Part shown: positions 37,409-49,299 of the stretch, one piece after another | Layout: each line of letters opens with the position of its first letter | How positions within the stretch are numbered: the first letter of the stretch is position 1 | Assembly (NCBI GenBank): GCA_027493445.1 | Contig: JAOSKU010000001.1 | Coordinates: forward strand, 434,001-498,000 | From: Thermoleophilia bacterium | GTDB taxonomy: Bacteria > Actinomycetota > Thermoleophilia > RBG-16-64-13 | DNA: 64,000 nt | Reading direction: 5' to 3' | Program-made: the position numbers and the translations under genes | The notes under the pieces: model-generated | What the model saw: the letters and a program-made list of their open reading frames with translations, nothing else | Databases searched by the model: none | Told to the model about the DNA's origin: nothing

Positions 37409-38557
37409 CTAATGCTCGGCCCGGTCGAGGGCGGTGGCCGGGTCGATCGAGAGGATGCTGCGGAGCGAGAAGAGGCTTCCGACCAAGGCCATGAGGTAGA
37501 CGGCCGCCAGACTGATGAGCCAGCGGCCCACCTGAGGATCGAAGGCCATCGTCGGCGGCATGGAGCTCCCGGATCCCAACGCTAGGGCGATGCCGATGAA
37601 GGCGGCAGCGGAAACCAGCACAATGATCTGCAGGAGAAGCTGGCGGTACAGATACCCATCCGACGCACCCAGAGCCTTGACGGCGGCGATCTGGCCGGTC
37701 TTGTTGAGCGTCATGATGTAGAAGAACACACCGATGACCAGCGCCCCGATGAGCAACGAGACGACCTGGATGGCGTTCACCGCCAGCACCATGACGGGCA
37801 TGCCGTTGCCCGCCTCAGCCGCCTCGGCGGGAGTGGTCACCTCGAAGGCTGGCTCAAGCTCGGCGGCCAGATCATCCACCGTGGTACCTGCGGTCAGATC
37901 GACCGCTGCGATCGAGGCTCCACCTTCCAGGCTGGCGGATTGAGTGGCTGGGGATCCCCCTGAGTCTTCTGCGACCTCGCCCCTCAAAGCCGAGGCGACG
38001 TAGAGGTCCGCCCAAGTGACCATGTCGACGTAGAAGGCGGGTGTCATGACGTAGCGCCGCCCTTCGGTGAAGGCGATGATTTTCAGCTCCCGATCGATGG
38101 GGGTGAGGGGCACGGTGTCCCCGACCGCGAGGCCTTCGGCCTCGGCGGTCACATCCACGATGGCCTCGCCGGGGCCGGGCGGCCCGCTCGATCCGGCCAC
38201 GATAGGCAGCTGGTCGAAGCGGCCGCCCAGCCCGAAGACCCGGGCGTCGAAGACCTCGCCCCCGGCCTCGACGGAGATCATGGCGTGGCCAACCCCGTAC
38301 ACTTCCCGTACCCCCGGAGTCCGGCGGATGGTCTCCATGTCGGCGGTGGTCAGAAGGCTGCGCTCCAGGGCCAGTTGGGTGTCGCCTTGGAACACCAGGG
38401 CGTCCGCCGCGAGCGTGCCCTTGGCGCCGGTCATCCCGGTGACCAAGCCCTCCGACATGGCCGACATCAGCATGGTCAACGAGACCACCAGGCCTATGAT
38501 CAGGGCGATCAGACTGAACTTGAGCTTGCTGCCGAGAAGCTCCTTGAGGGCGAGCAT
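37409..38557 (-). CDS. MacB-like FtsX-domain permease
   Basis: A 382-residue membrane protein: one N-terminal transmembrane helix (SLIALIIGLVVSLTMLMSAM), a periplasm-like extracellular domain of about 220 residues, then three C-terminal helices of the FtsX type (VVSLLIGALVIGVFFYI and following). The ATG at 38557 begins LALKELLGSKLKF with GGAACGGGAGCGG upstream; a longer open frame to 39007 lacks sense and overlaps repeat copy E. Partner of the ATPase 5 nt downstream. Confidence 0.85.
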   Translation of the reverse strand: MLALKELLGSKLKFSLIALIIGLVVSLTMLMSAMSEGLVTGMTGAKGTLAADALVFQGDTQLALERSLLTTADMETIRRTPGVREVYGVGHAMISVEAGGEVFDARVFGLGGRFDQLPIVAGSSGPPGPGEAIVDVTAEAEGLAVGDTVPLTPIDRELKIIAFTEGRRYVMTPAFYVDMVTWADLYVASALRGEVAEDSGGSPATQSASLEGGASIAAVDLTAGTTVDDLAAELEPAFEVTTPAEAAEAGNGMPVMVLAVNAIQVVSLLIGALVIGVFFYIMTLNKTGQIAAVKALGASDGYLYRQLLLQIIVLVSAAAFIGIALALGSGSSMPPTMAFDPQVGRWLISLAAVYLMALVGSLFSLRSILSIDPATALDRAEH

Positions 38558-38621
38558 GCCGCTCCCGTTCCTGGTTGGTTGCGTCGCCCCCGATGATAGC
38601 CGAAAACTAGAACCGGCCTTA

Positions 38622-38650
38622 GTAGAACTCGTTTCAATACGAGGCCTTAG
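38622..38650 (-). repeat. Dispersed palindromic repeat, copy E (right terminus only)
   Basis: Minus strand: AAGGCCTCGTATTGAAACGAGTTCTA, the type 3 end as in copies F and K. Nothing of the arm beyond the terminus is recognisable. Located upstream of the MacB-like permease start. Confidence 0.55.
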
Positions 38651-38704
38651 GAGAGATCGCGGATGCGTGCAGGCCGGGGTTCGATCCTCGAAGGGCGTGG
38701 TGAG

Positions 38705-38950
38705 GTGGAAACGAGGCTGAATGAGCTGGTCGAGGGGCCCTGCAGCGAGCACGCGGACTGGGGCCAGTGCTGGCTGGGACCCAAGATGGACAGCCGCCGG
38801 CTGGGGCTGGCCGAGCACCAAGGGCTCTCCGACAACCCCGCTCCGGGCACGGGGGCGGAGCCTCCCGATGAGTTCATCGTTCTCATCTACGATCGGACGG
38901 TGGCGCCCGTGGCCCGCGAGAGGGTGCTCGATGCCATCCGGATCGAGTGA
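38705..38950 (+). CDS. Small hypothetical protein
   Basis: An 81-residue acidic product from GTG 38705 (GAAGGGCG upstream); an in-frame ATG at 38663 would add 14 residues. Codon third positions are strongly G/C as in neighbouring genes. It has two cysteines (PCSEHADWGQCW) and a C-terminal segment EFIVLIYDRTVAPVARERVL that looks like a folded strand-helix unit. No family recognised. Confidence 0.45.
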   Translation: METRLNELVEGPCSEHADWGQCWLGPKMDSRRLGLAEHQGLSDNPAPGTGAEPPDEFIVLIYDRTVAPVARERVLDAIRIE

Positions 38951-38976
38951 CCCTCGGGCTCCGCCGGTCCACCGGC

Positions 38977-39660
38977 TCAGGGTGCCGAGTCGAGATGTCG
39001 TAGCCACTCCAGCAAGGGCACCAGGGGCCGGTAGTAGCCGAAGGAGAGGTCCAGAAGCTCTGGGCTGTGCAGCTCGGAGGGCGGAGCAAGGGTCACACCG
39101 GCGAATAGCCCGCTATGGCGCAGGAGCTTGGCTCGGGGATGGTAGGGGTCGTATCCCCGGGGCACCCTCTTGTACGTCTCGCCCCAGACGTCGTAGCCGT
39201 CCTTCCGCAGTGCCTCCATGATCTGGGCCAGGCGAGGGCCGAGCTCCTCGCCGACGACGGCCTTGCGATAGGCCTCGAGCACTCGTTTGGGAAAGGCATG
39301 CAGCCCGCCGCCCAGCATCAGCTGGTGGGCCTCTAGGTGGAAGTAGAAACCGGGGGATTCTCCCTTGCTTCGCTCGCCGGCGGTGAAGGGGATGCCCACG
39401 TGGGTCTTGTAGGGTGTCTTGTCCTTGCTGAAGCGTAGGTCGCGGTAGATGCGAAAGAGCGAGGCCCGCAGCGGCGGCCCGGGCGCGATCGCGCTCAGCC
39501 GTTCGGCCATCTCCTCCCCGAAGGCGAGGGCCGGTTCCTTGAGGCTCGACTCGTACTCGCCCTTGTGCGCGTCGAACCAGGTCTTGTTATTGTTTACGGC
39601 CAGCTCCGCCAGCAGCGTCAGGGAGCGCGGGGGAAAGCCTTCGAACGTCAAGGCAGCCAT
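38977..39660 (-). CDS. DUF2461 family protein
   Basis: A 227-residue cytoplasmic protein of the DUF2461 (TIGR02453) family, function unknown. Characteristic blocks are FLAELAVNNNKTWFDAHK-like (NNNKTWFDAHKGEYE), RIYRDLRFSKDKTPYKTHVG, GFYFHLEAHQLMLGGGLHAF and YDPYHPRAKLLRHSG. The start is fixed by a perfect ribosome site, GGAGGTGATCTC directly before ATG 39660. Confidence 0.87.
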   Translation of the reverse strand: MAALTFEGFPPRSLTLLAELAVNNNKTWFDAHKGEYESSLKEPALAFGEEMAERLSAIAPGPPLRASLFRIYRDLRFSKDKTPYKTHVGIPFTAGERSKGESPGFYFHLEAHQLMLGGGLHAFPKRVLEAYRKAVVGEELGPRLAQIMEALRKDGYDVWGETYKRVPRGYDPYHPRAKLLRHSGLFAGVTLAPPSELHSPELLDLSFGYYRPLVPLLEWLRHLDSAP

Positions 39661-39972
39661 GAGATCACCTCCGTTGCGTGCTCTTCCCTGTGCGGGGACT
39701 GCATACACCCGCGGGTTGGGCTTGCCCGGCCCTGCTGACGGCCGTGGCGGGTGCCAGTCGGAAAACCTTGCGCCCGACCCCCGCCCACGGGCGGAAGAGC
39801 GTGGCGCCGCGTTGGCGGCCCGCGATCCAAAGAATCTCAGAAGCGGGCGTGCGTAAGCGGGGCGCACGGGTACAAGATGCACATATGTCGGAGGCGCGAG
39901 GCGCGAAGTCCGGGCTTTGCGGCCCACAGCATGTCGCACCGATGGGACACAGAGATCAGAGGAGGCGTGGAC

Positions 39973-40365
39973 ATGGCGAGGAGCGCGATCGTGTGGTTCG
40001 ATCTACCCGTGACCGACATGGAGCGGGCGCGCAGATTCTACGCCGAAGTTCTGGGGGCCGAGGTGCCCCTCATGGAAGGCAGCGACGGTAGAGTAGCTCT
40101 ATTCCCCATGGATCCCGACGGCGAGGTGGGCGGCGACCTTGCTTTGGCCGACGAGCCGGCACAGGGCCTGACCACCGTGCCCGGCACGCAGGGGGCCACC
40201 GTCTACTTCGACGGCGGTCCCGACCTGCAGATCGTGCTCGACAGGGTCGAGCCCGCCGGTGGCAAGGTCCTGCAGCCCAAGGCCTTCATGGGTGAGCAGA
40301 TCGGCTACATCGCCTTCTTCCTCGACAGCGAGGGAAATCGGGTGGGCGTGCATTCGCGCGCGTAG
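39973..40365 (+). CDS. VOC-family (glyoxalase/dioxygenase-fold) protein 1
   Basis: A 130-residue protein with two beta-alpha-beta-beta-beta modules. IVWFDLPVTDMERARRFYAEVLGAE is the usual N-terminal block, and FLDSEGNRVGVHS the C-terminal one with the metal-binding-type Glu replaced by Val-His context. ATG at 39973 follows AGAGGAGGCG. Function unknown; relatives are often annotated bleomycin-resistance or glyoxalase-like. Confidence 0.85.
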   Translation: MARSAIVWFDLPVTDMERARRFYAEVLGAEVPLMEGSDGRVALFPMDPDGEVGGDLALADEPAQGLTTVPGTQGATVYFDGGPDLQIVLDRVEPAGGKVLQPKAFMGEQIGYIAFFLDSEGNRVGVHSRA

Positions 40366-40461
40366 GGACCACGGCGACCGCGGCCTTCCGCGATTGGATC
40401 GCCACCCGCGACCGTGGAAGGAGCGAAGTCGCCTCGTTGCATCGCAGGCCAGGAAAGGAAG

Positions 40462-40878
40462 ATGCAGATGGCGGCATTCCCCGAATCCGGGATGGAGCTC
40501 ACCCACATCCTGGTCGTGCGAGACCTCGAGGTTTCGCGACGCTGGTACCAGGAGGTTCTGGGCGCCCGTCTTTACCGCGAATACGGGGGCACCTCCGCGG
40601 TGTTCGACTTCCAGGGCGCCTGGTTGCTCCTGGTGACCGGGGGTGGCCCCACTCCCGACAAGCCCGGGGTGACCTTCGCGGCGCCTGGCGATCCCGGCAC
40701 GGTCAGTCACTCCTTCACCATCCGTGTGCCCGACTGTCGGGCCGCGTATGAGACCTTGAAGGAGCGGGGGGCCGAGTTCCTCACCCCTCCTTACGATTGG
40801 GGTCCTGAGATCCGCTGCTTCTTCCGCGACCCCGACGGCAACCTCTTCGAGATCAGCCAGGGGGCTTCGAGCGCCTGA
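40462..40878 (+). CDS. VOC-family (glyoxalase/dioxygenase-fold) protein 2
   Basis: A 138-residue VOC protein. THILVVRDLEVSRRWYQEVLG opens the first module and FFRDPDGNLFEISQ closes the second, including the conserved metal-ligand Glu. ATG 40462 follows AGGAAAGGA; a second ATG two codons later is possible. It lies 96 nt after VOC protein 1 and may be its paralogue or partner. Confidence 0.86.
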   Translation: MQMAAFPESGMELTHILVVRDLEVSRRWYQEVLGARLYREYGGTSAVFDFQGAWLLLVTGGGPTPDKPGVTFAAPGDPGTVSHSFTIRVPDCRAAYETLKERGAEFLTPPYDWGPEIRCFFRDPDGNLFEISQGASSA

Positions 40879-41024
40879 AACTCAGGTGCGCCGGGCGAAG
40901 CCAAGCGGACTCTCGCCAAGGCTGGCGCTTATCGCCCCTAGCTCCGCTTCCGCGTCCCGCCCAACCTCCTGTATCATCCCTCCTGACCTTTAATCGTGCC
41001 CCGTGAGGCCGAAAGGAGCTGAAG

Positions 41025-44484
<3,460 letters not shown>

Positions 44485-44495
<11 letters not shown>

Positions 44496-45417
44496 GGTCG
44501 GCTTGGCCGCGAGGGCGCACGTGAACCCGGCTCCGGAACTCCAACCTTCGCCGCGCACGCCGCCGAACTCCGGCTGCCGCCTGGCCCGGGTGGCCGCCCG
44601 GCAGAAGCTGGGCTCCATGTTCGTTCTTCGCCTGCGCGCACCGGGGTGGCCCGGAGGCGCGCCCGGACAGTTCGCCCTGCTACGGCACGAGGCCTCGGCT
44701 CGTTTCCTGCCCCGGGCCTTCAGCTTGCACGCTCAAGACGGCGAGCTGGTCTCCTTCCTCATCGCTCCCGTCGGCCCGGGAACCGAAGAGCTGGCCGAGG
44801 CAGGCGTAGGGGAGGGCGTCCACGTTCTGGGCCCGCTGGGCCACGGCTTCGACCTCACGGAGATCCTGGCTGGCACGCCCAGGCGGCTGGTCGTGGTCGG
44901 CGGCGGCGTGGGTGTGGCCCCCTTCCGCCTGCTGCTCGACCGTCTGACCACCCACGCCGCCGCCACTCTTCCCGAGGTGGTCGTCCTCTTCGGCTTTCGC
45001 GACGACGTCCAGGCGGAATGTCTAGCGGCCTTCGAGCCGGCCGTCGACCGTTTGAGGGCTCGGGGGGCCGCCGTCGAGCTCGAGACCATCTGCGAGGACG
45101 GCAGCCTGGGCCGGGCCGGCCTGGTCACCACGCTGCTGCAGGAGGTCGGCCTCAGCGCCGGTGACGCTATCCTCGCCTGCGGAGCCCACGCCATGTGCCA
45201 GGCCGTCTGGGACCTCGGTCTCGCGGCCGGCGGCGTGCGCGCCTGGTTCAGTCTGGAAGCGGGCATGGCCTGCGGCGTGGGTTCATGTCACGGCTGCGTC
45301 ATCCGCCTGGCCGACGGATCTCTGGCCAAGGTCTGCCGCCGGGGGCCGGTCTTCGGCGCCGGCGAGGTCTTCGGCGAAAGCCGCCATCCGTGCGCAGTGC
45401 CCGGAGGCGACCGGTGA
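44485..45417 (+). CDS. pyrK: Dihydroorotate dehydrogenase electron-transfer subunit
   Basis: A 310-residue ferredoxin-reductase-fold protein that passes electrons from PyrD to NAD. FAD-binding part: [12 protein letters not shown] part: [20 protein letters not shown]-terminal 2Fe-2S ligands in [10 protein letters not shown] and the later Cys of LAKVC. The GTG at 44485 overlaps carB by 11 nt, and the stop overlaps the pyrD start (GTGA). An N-terminal extension of about 30 residues precedes the conserved domain. Confidence 0.9.
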
Positions 45418-46430
45418 TCGATCTTTCGGTCAGCCTGGGACCCCTGCGCCTGAGCCACCCCTTGATCAACGCCTCGGGCACCCTCGACCTCTTCGAGGTG
45501 GCCGCCGGTCTGGGCGACGCCATCCTGGCAGATCCACCCGTGGCGGCCTACGTACCGAAGACGGTGACCCTGAAGCCTCGGCCGGGCAACGATCCGCCCC
45601 GCATCGTCGAGGTGGAGGCGGGCATGCTGAACTCCATCGGCCTCCCCAACGCCGGCGTCGAGGCCTTCGTGGCCGACGAGCTGCCGCGCCTTCTGGCCCT
45701 GCCGCGGCCCTTGATCCTGAATGTGGGCGGCTTCGCGCCCGGGGAGTACGCCCTGGTCGCGGCCCGGCTGCGCCGGGCCCTCCAGCTTCACCTGGGTGGG
45801 GGGCCGCCGGACGGACCCTCGCCGTCGAGCGATGAGATTCGCGCGGCCGTGGGGGGCGATCTGCCCGCGTGGACGGCCCGCGTCGGTCTGGAGCTCAACG
45901 TCTCCTGTCCCAATGTGCACTCGGGCTGTATGTCCATCGGCGCCGACCCGGGAGAGACTCGGGTTGCGGTCGAGGGTGCGCGGGCCGAGTGGCCCGGATT
46001 GCTGGTGGTCAAGCTCACGCCCAATGTCACCAACGTGGTGCCCGTCGCCCAGGCGGCGGCCGAGGCGGGGGCCTCGGCCATCTCGCTGGTCAACACCTTC
46101 AAGGGGTTGGTGCTCGATCGGGTGACGCTGCGACCCTACCTGGGTGGCGTCACCGGTGGGCTCTCCGGCCCGGCAATCAAGCCGCTGGCCCTGCGCTTCG
46201 TCTACGAGGTGGCGGCCGCCGTGGATGTGCCCCTCATCGGTATGGGCGGCGTGACCTCGGTCCAGGACGTGCTGGAGTTCATGGCCTGCGGCGCGTCGGC
46301 TGTGGCCGTGGGGGCAGCCGGGTTCCGCGATCCCTGGCTGCCCGCCCGCCTGGCCGCGGAGCTGGGTTTGGCGCTGGAGGGTCGCGGATGGAGCCTTTCC
46401 GACCTCGTCGGGCGGGCCCATCGGCGCTGA
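45414..46430 (+). CDS. pyrD: Dihydroorotate dehydrogenase, class 1B catalytic subunit
   Basis: A 338-residue FMN enzyme that oxidises dihydroorotate to orotate. Features: PLINASGTLD, MLNSIGLPNAGVEAF, the catalytic cysteine in LNVSCPNVHSG, VVKLTPNV and IGMGGVTSVQDVLEFMACGASAV. Presence of pyrK directly upstream marks the NAD-linked 1B form. A somewhat longer loop (residues about 130-150, LGGGPPDGPSPSSDE) is a local insertion. Confidence 0.93.
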   Translation: MIDLSVSLGPLRLSHPLINASGTLDLFEVAAGLGDAILADPPVAAYVPKTVTLKPRPGNDPPRIVEVEAGMLNSIGLPNAGVEAFVADELPRLLALPRPLILNVGGFAPGEYALVAARLRRALQLHLGGGPPDGPSPSSDEIRAAVGGDLPAWTARVGLELNVSCPNVHSGCMSIGADPGETRVAVEGARAEWPGLLVVKLTPNVTNVVPVAQAAAEAGASAISLVNTFKGLVLDRVTLRPYLGGVTGGLSGPAIKPLALRFVYEVAAAVDVPLIGMGGVTSVQDVLEFMACGASAVAVGAAGFRDPWLPARLAAELGLALEGRGWSLSDLVGRAHRR

Positions 46431-46477
46431 GGCCCGGACGATTCCGGTCCCCAATCCTTAGAAACAGCAGAAACCTG

Positions 46478-46506
46478 TTGCGTCCGCCGACTCGGTGCGC
46501 AATAAT
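46478..46506 (+). promoter_or_regulatory. Promoter of mihF-gmk-rpoZ
   Basis: TTGCGT (46478-46483), 17 nt, AATAAT (46501-46506). The -10 is only 7 nt before the mihF ATG, so the transcript would have an extremely short leader or be leaderless; no Shine-Dalgarno is seen before mihF, which agrees. Confidence 0.6.
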
Positions 46507-46513
46507 CCCGTCT

Positions 46514-46846
46514 ATGAACAAGCCTTCTGCCACATCGACGCAGACGCCGGAACGTAGTCGCCAGCAGCGCATCGAAGCGCTGCATAGGGCCAACGGCATC
46601 CGCACAGAGAGGGCCCGGTTGAAGGACCTTCTGCGCCAAGGCGAGGTCTCCATTCACGAGGTCCTGACCGATCCGCCCGACTACCTCCACACTGCCAAGG
46701 TCTTCGATATCATCCTGGCCGTCCCCAAGTTCGGGCGCGTCAAGACCTCGCGGGTCCTGGAGCGTTGCCGGGTCAGCCCCTCGAAGACGGTGATCGGCCT
46801 CACTCCGCGCCAGCGCCGGGAGCTCGTCGAGATCCTCAAAGACTGA
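46514..46846 (+). CDS. mihF: Actinobacterial integration host factor (mIHF)
   Basis: A 110-residue nucleoid-associated DNA-binding protein restricted to Actinomycetota. The conserved part reads GEVSIHEVL, VPKFGRVKTSRVLERCRVSPSK (a helix-two-turns-helix region) and ends RRELVEILKD. N-terminal 20 residues are Ser/Thr/Gln-rich. Followed by gmk and rpoZ, the arrangement seen in many actinobacteria, which supports the taxonomic assignment. Confidence 0.92.
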   Translation: MNKPSATSTQTPERSRQQRIEALHRANGIRTERARLKDLLRQGEVSIHEVLTDPPDYLHTAKVFDIILAVPKFGRVKTSRVLERCRVSPSKTVIGLTPRQRRELVEILKD

Positions 46847-46860
46847 CCGGCGAGGCGACT

Positions 46861-47466
46861 ATCGCCAGGCTCATCGTCATCTCCGGACCCTCGGGTGCCG
46901 GTAAGGGCACGCTCATCGCGCGCGTTCTGCCTCTCTTCGGCGACCTGGTAGTCTCGGTGTCGGCCACTACCCGCCTTCGTCGCGCCGGCGAGCGCGAGGG
47001 GCGAGAGTACTTCTTCATGTCGCGAGAGGACTTCGTCCGCCGGGTGGAAGAAGGGGCCTTCCTGGAGTGGGCCGAGTACGGGGGCAACCTGTACGGCACA
47101 CCGGCCGCGGCCGTGGAGGCTTATCTGGCCAGCGGGCGCGATGTCATCCTGGAGATCGAGCTCCAGGGAGCCCGTCAGGTGAAGGAGCGGGTGAATGACG
47201 CCCTCCTGGTGTTCATCGCTCCTCCCGATCTTGGGGAGCTCGAGCAGCGACTCCGCCGGCGCAACACCGAGTCGCAGGATGCCATCGCCCGGCGCATGGA
47301 GCATGCCCGCGAGGAGATGGACGAGCTGGCTCGCGATATGGTCCGCAAATCGCGTGAGTTCCACTATGTTATAGTGAACGACGACGTCGAGGCCGCCGGA
47401 GAGGCGCTACGCGATGTCATCGAAGATATCCGAGCGAACGATCCGGAGAGGTGGCCGCGGGCATGA
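46861..47466 (+). CDS. gmk: Guanylate kinase, apparently without a standard start codon
   Basis: A 201-residue enzyme phosphorylating GMP/dGMP. P-loop ISGPSGAGKGTL, SVSATTR and GREYFFMSREDF are typical; ILEIELQGARQVKE completes the core. The codon aligned with the family's first Met is ATC (46861) preceded by GCGAGG; no ATG, GTG or TTG occurs between the mihF stop and the P-loop. CTG at 46843, overlapping the mihF TGA, is the other option, and a TTG at 46765 lies deep within mihF. The stop overlaps the rpoZ start. Confidence 0.9.
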   Translation: MARLIVISGPSGAGKGTLIARVLPLFGDLVVSVSATTRLRRAGEREGREYFFMSREDFVRRVEEGAFLEWAEYGGNLYGTPAAAVEAYLASGRDVILEIELQGARQVKERVNDALLVFIAPPDLGELEQRLRRRNTESQDAIARRMEHAREEMDELARDMVRKSREFHYVIVNDDVEAAGEALRDVIEDIRANDPERWPRA

Positions 47467-47735
47467 ACAAGCCCACCGTCGAAGACATCATCAAGGGCAT
47501 GATGATGACGCAAGAAGATCCCACCGAGAAACCCAGCCGCTACGCGGCCGTCATGGTCGTCGCCAAACGCGGGCGGCAGATCAACAGCTATTACCGTAGC
47601 CTGGGCGAGGGTGGGGCCTTCGAAGACATCGCGCCACCACTTGTGACCACCGCCTCGCGGAATTACCTCACCATCTCCATGGAAGAGGTGGCCCGCGGTG
47701 AGATCGCCTACCGGATCCGCAGCGAGAGCGCGTAG
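47463..47735 (+). CDS. rpoZ: RNA polymerase omega subunit
   Basis: A 90-residue omega subunit. SRYAAVMVVAKRGRQINSYYR matches the conserved omega core that holds beta-prime, and SMEEVARGEIAYR the C-terminal part. ATG overlaps the gmk stop. Its TAG stop sits inside the central hairpin CGTAGCAGAGCTACG of repeat copy F, so the repeat forms the 3' end of the gene. Confidence 0.92.
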   Translation: MNKPTVEDIIKGMMMTQEDPTEKPSRYAAVMVVAKRGRQINSYYRSLGEGGAFEDIAPPLVTTASRNYLTISMEEVARGEIAYRIRSESA

Positions 47736-47821
47736 CAGAGCTACGGGCGCAGCCGAGGACGCCGCTTCGCGCCGCCCAATGCGGCCGCAGCGGCCAACGC
47801 TTCGTATTGAAACGAGCTCCC
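47731..47821 (+). repeat. Dispersed palindromic repeat, copy F (right arm)
   Basis: Begins with the central hairpin CGTAGCAGAGCTACG overlapping the rpoZ stop, then GCGCCGCCCAATGCGGCC and the type 3 terminus TATTGAAACGAGCTC. It fills the gap between rpoZ and coaBC and could act as a transcript-end structure. Confidence 0.8.
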
Positions 47822-47855
47822 AGCTCCTGAGGCCTACTCCGGACTCCGCCAGCGC

Positions 47856-49140
47856 ATGACCGGCCAGCCAACCGTCCTTTTGGGTGTCACCGGGGGATCG
47901 CCGCATACAAGTCGGCCGAGCTGCTCCGCGGTCTCCAGAAAGCGGGCATGGACGTACGGGTCATCATGACCCAGGCGGCGACCCGCTTTGTCACGCCGCT
48001 GACTTTCGAGACCCTCTCCGGTCATCAGGTGCACGTGGGGGACCTCCTCCGGGCCGACTCCACCATCGCCCACATCGAGGAGGGCAACGCCGCCGACATC
48101 ATGGTGGTCGCTCCGGCCACGGCCAACACCCTGGCCAAGATGGCCGCCGGCATGGCCGACAATCTGCTGACCGCCACCTACCTGGCCTACAGCGGTACGG
48201 TGGTGGTAGCCCCCTCGATGAACACCAACATGTGGAATCACGCGGCCACACAGAAGAATGTGGCCGCGCTGCGGGAGCATGGGGTCTACGTGATCGAACC
48301 GGGGGCGGGCGAGCTGGCCTGCGGCGTGTACGGTTCGGGGCGCATGGCCGACCCCGAGAGCATCGTAGCCGAGGTCAAGTACCGTCTCCAGGTAGAGCGC
48401 AAGACCGACCTGCGCGGGCTTCGGGTGGTCATCACGTCGGGCGGTACGCGCGAGCCCATTGACGCCGTGCGCTACATCGGCAACCGCAGCTCGGGCAAAA
48501 TGGGCGCCGCCCTGGCTCGGGGAGCCTTCGACCGGGGGCGGCGGTCCACCTGGTGAAGGCAAACGTCGACCTGGCTCTGGCACCGGGGGTCACCGAGGTC
48601 GCGACGCCCACCGCCGGCGAGATGTACGCTGAGGTCATGCGCCTGCTGCCCCAAACCGACATCCTCATCATGGCGGCCGCGGTGGCCGACTATTCGGTTG
48701 TCGATCCCACCGGCGGGAAGATCGGCAAGAGTATGGAGGACCTCTCGGTGAACCTGGTGCCTACCACTGACATCCTCTGCGAGGTGGCCAACGAGAAGGG
48801 CGAGGAGCAGTTCATTGTCGGCTTCGCCGCCGAGTACGGGGCGGCGGGTCTGGAGCGGGCCCGCATGAAGCTGATCCGCAAGCACCTGGACATGATCGTC
48901 TTCAACGACATCTCGCGCAGCGATATCGGCTTCAACTCCGACTACAACGAGGTGGTCATCCTCACGCCGCGGGGAGAGACGAGGGTGGAGCGGGCGCCCA
49001 AAGAGACCATCGCCGAGATCATCCTCGACCACATCGCCCGCGAGCTACGCTCGAGGCGGGAGGAGTTCCTGCCGGTCACTAACAGGCTGCTGAGAAATGA
49101 CGCTTCGCCGCCGGAGTGCACTGGGTACGCGCAAGGCTAG
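47856..49140 (+). CDS. coaBC: Bifunctional phosphopantothenoylcysteine decarboxylase/synthase (two frame breaks)
   Basis: An essential coenzyme A enzyme of about 428 residues when joined. CoaC half: VLLGVTGGIAAYKSAELL, ATANTLAKMAAGMADNLL, PSMNTNMW and the decarboxylase segment VIEPGAGELACGVYG with its cysteine. CoaB half: VITSGGTREPIDAVRYIGNRSSGKMG and, further on, FNDISRSDIGFNSDYNEV. One base is missing at the G5 run 47894-47898 and one at 48535-48539. The last 20 residues (about TNRLLRNDASPPECTGYAQG) are encoded by the left arm of repeat copy G, so the native C-terminus was probably displaced by the repeat. Confidence 0.88.
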
Positions 49141-49247
49141 GACGCAGGAAGCGCTCGTAGCAGCGCTACCGGCGCGACTGAGGACAACGCATGGTGCCGC
49201 CCAGTGCGGTCCGGCGGCCGAGGTTTCGTTTTTCAGCAGCCTGCTAG
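49079..49247 (+). repeat. Dispersed palindromic repeat, copy G (full, 169 nt)
   Basis: Left end CTAACAGGCTGCTGA and right end TCAGCAGCCTGCTAG are inverted repeats matching at 14 of 15 positions (type 2). Internal arms also pair: GCCGCCGG..GCACTGGG on the left with CCCAGTGC..CCGGCGGC on the right. The centre holds CGTAGCAGCGCTACC. It overlaps the 3' end of coaBC and lies between coaBC and the convergent rpoD. Confidence 0.88.
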
Positions 49248-49299
49248 AGCGGCGGTCCGAGCTCCTGTCCTGTATGGGTAGGGGCCCTCCCTACTCTCT

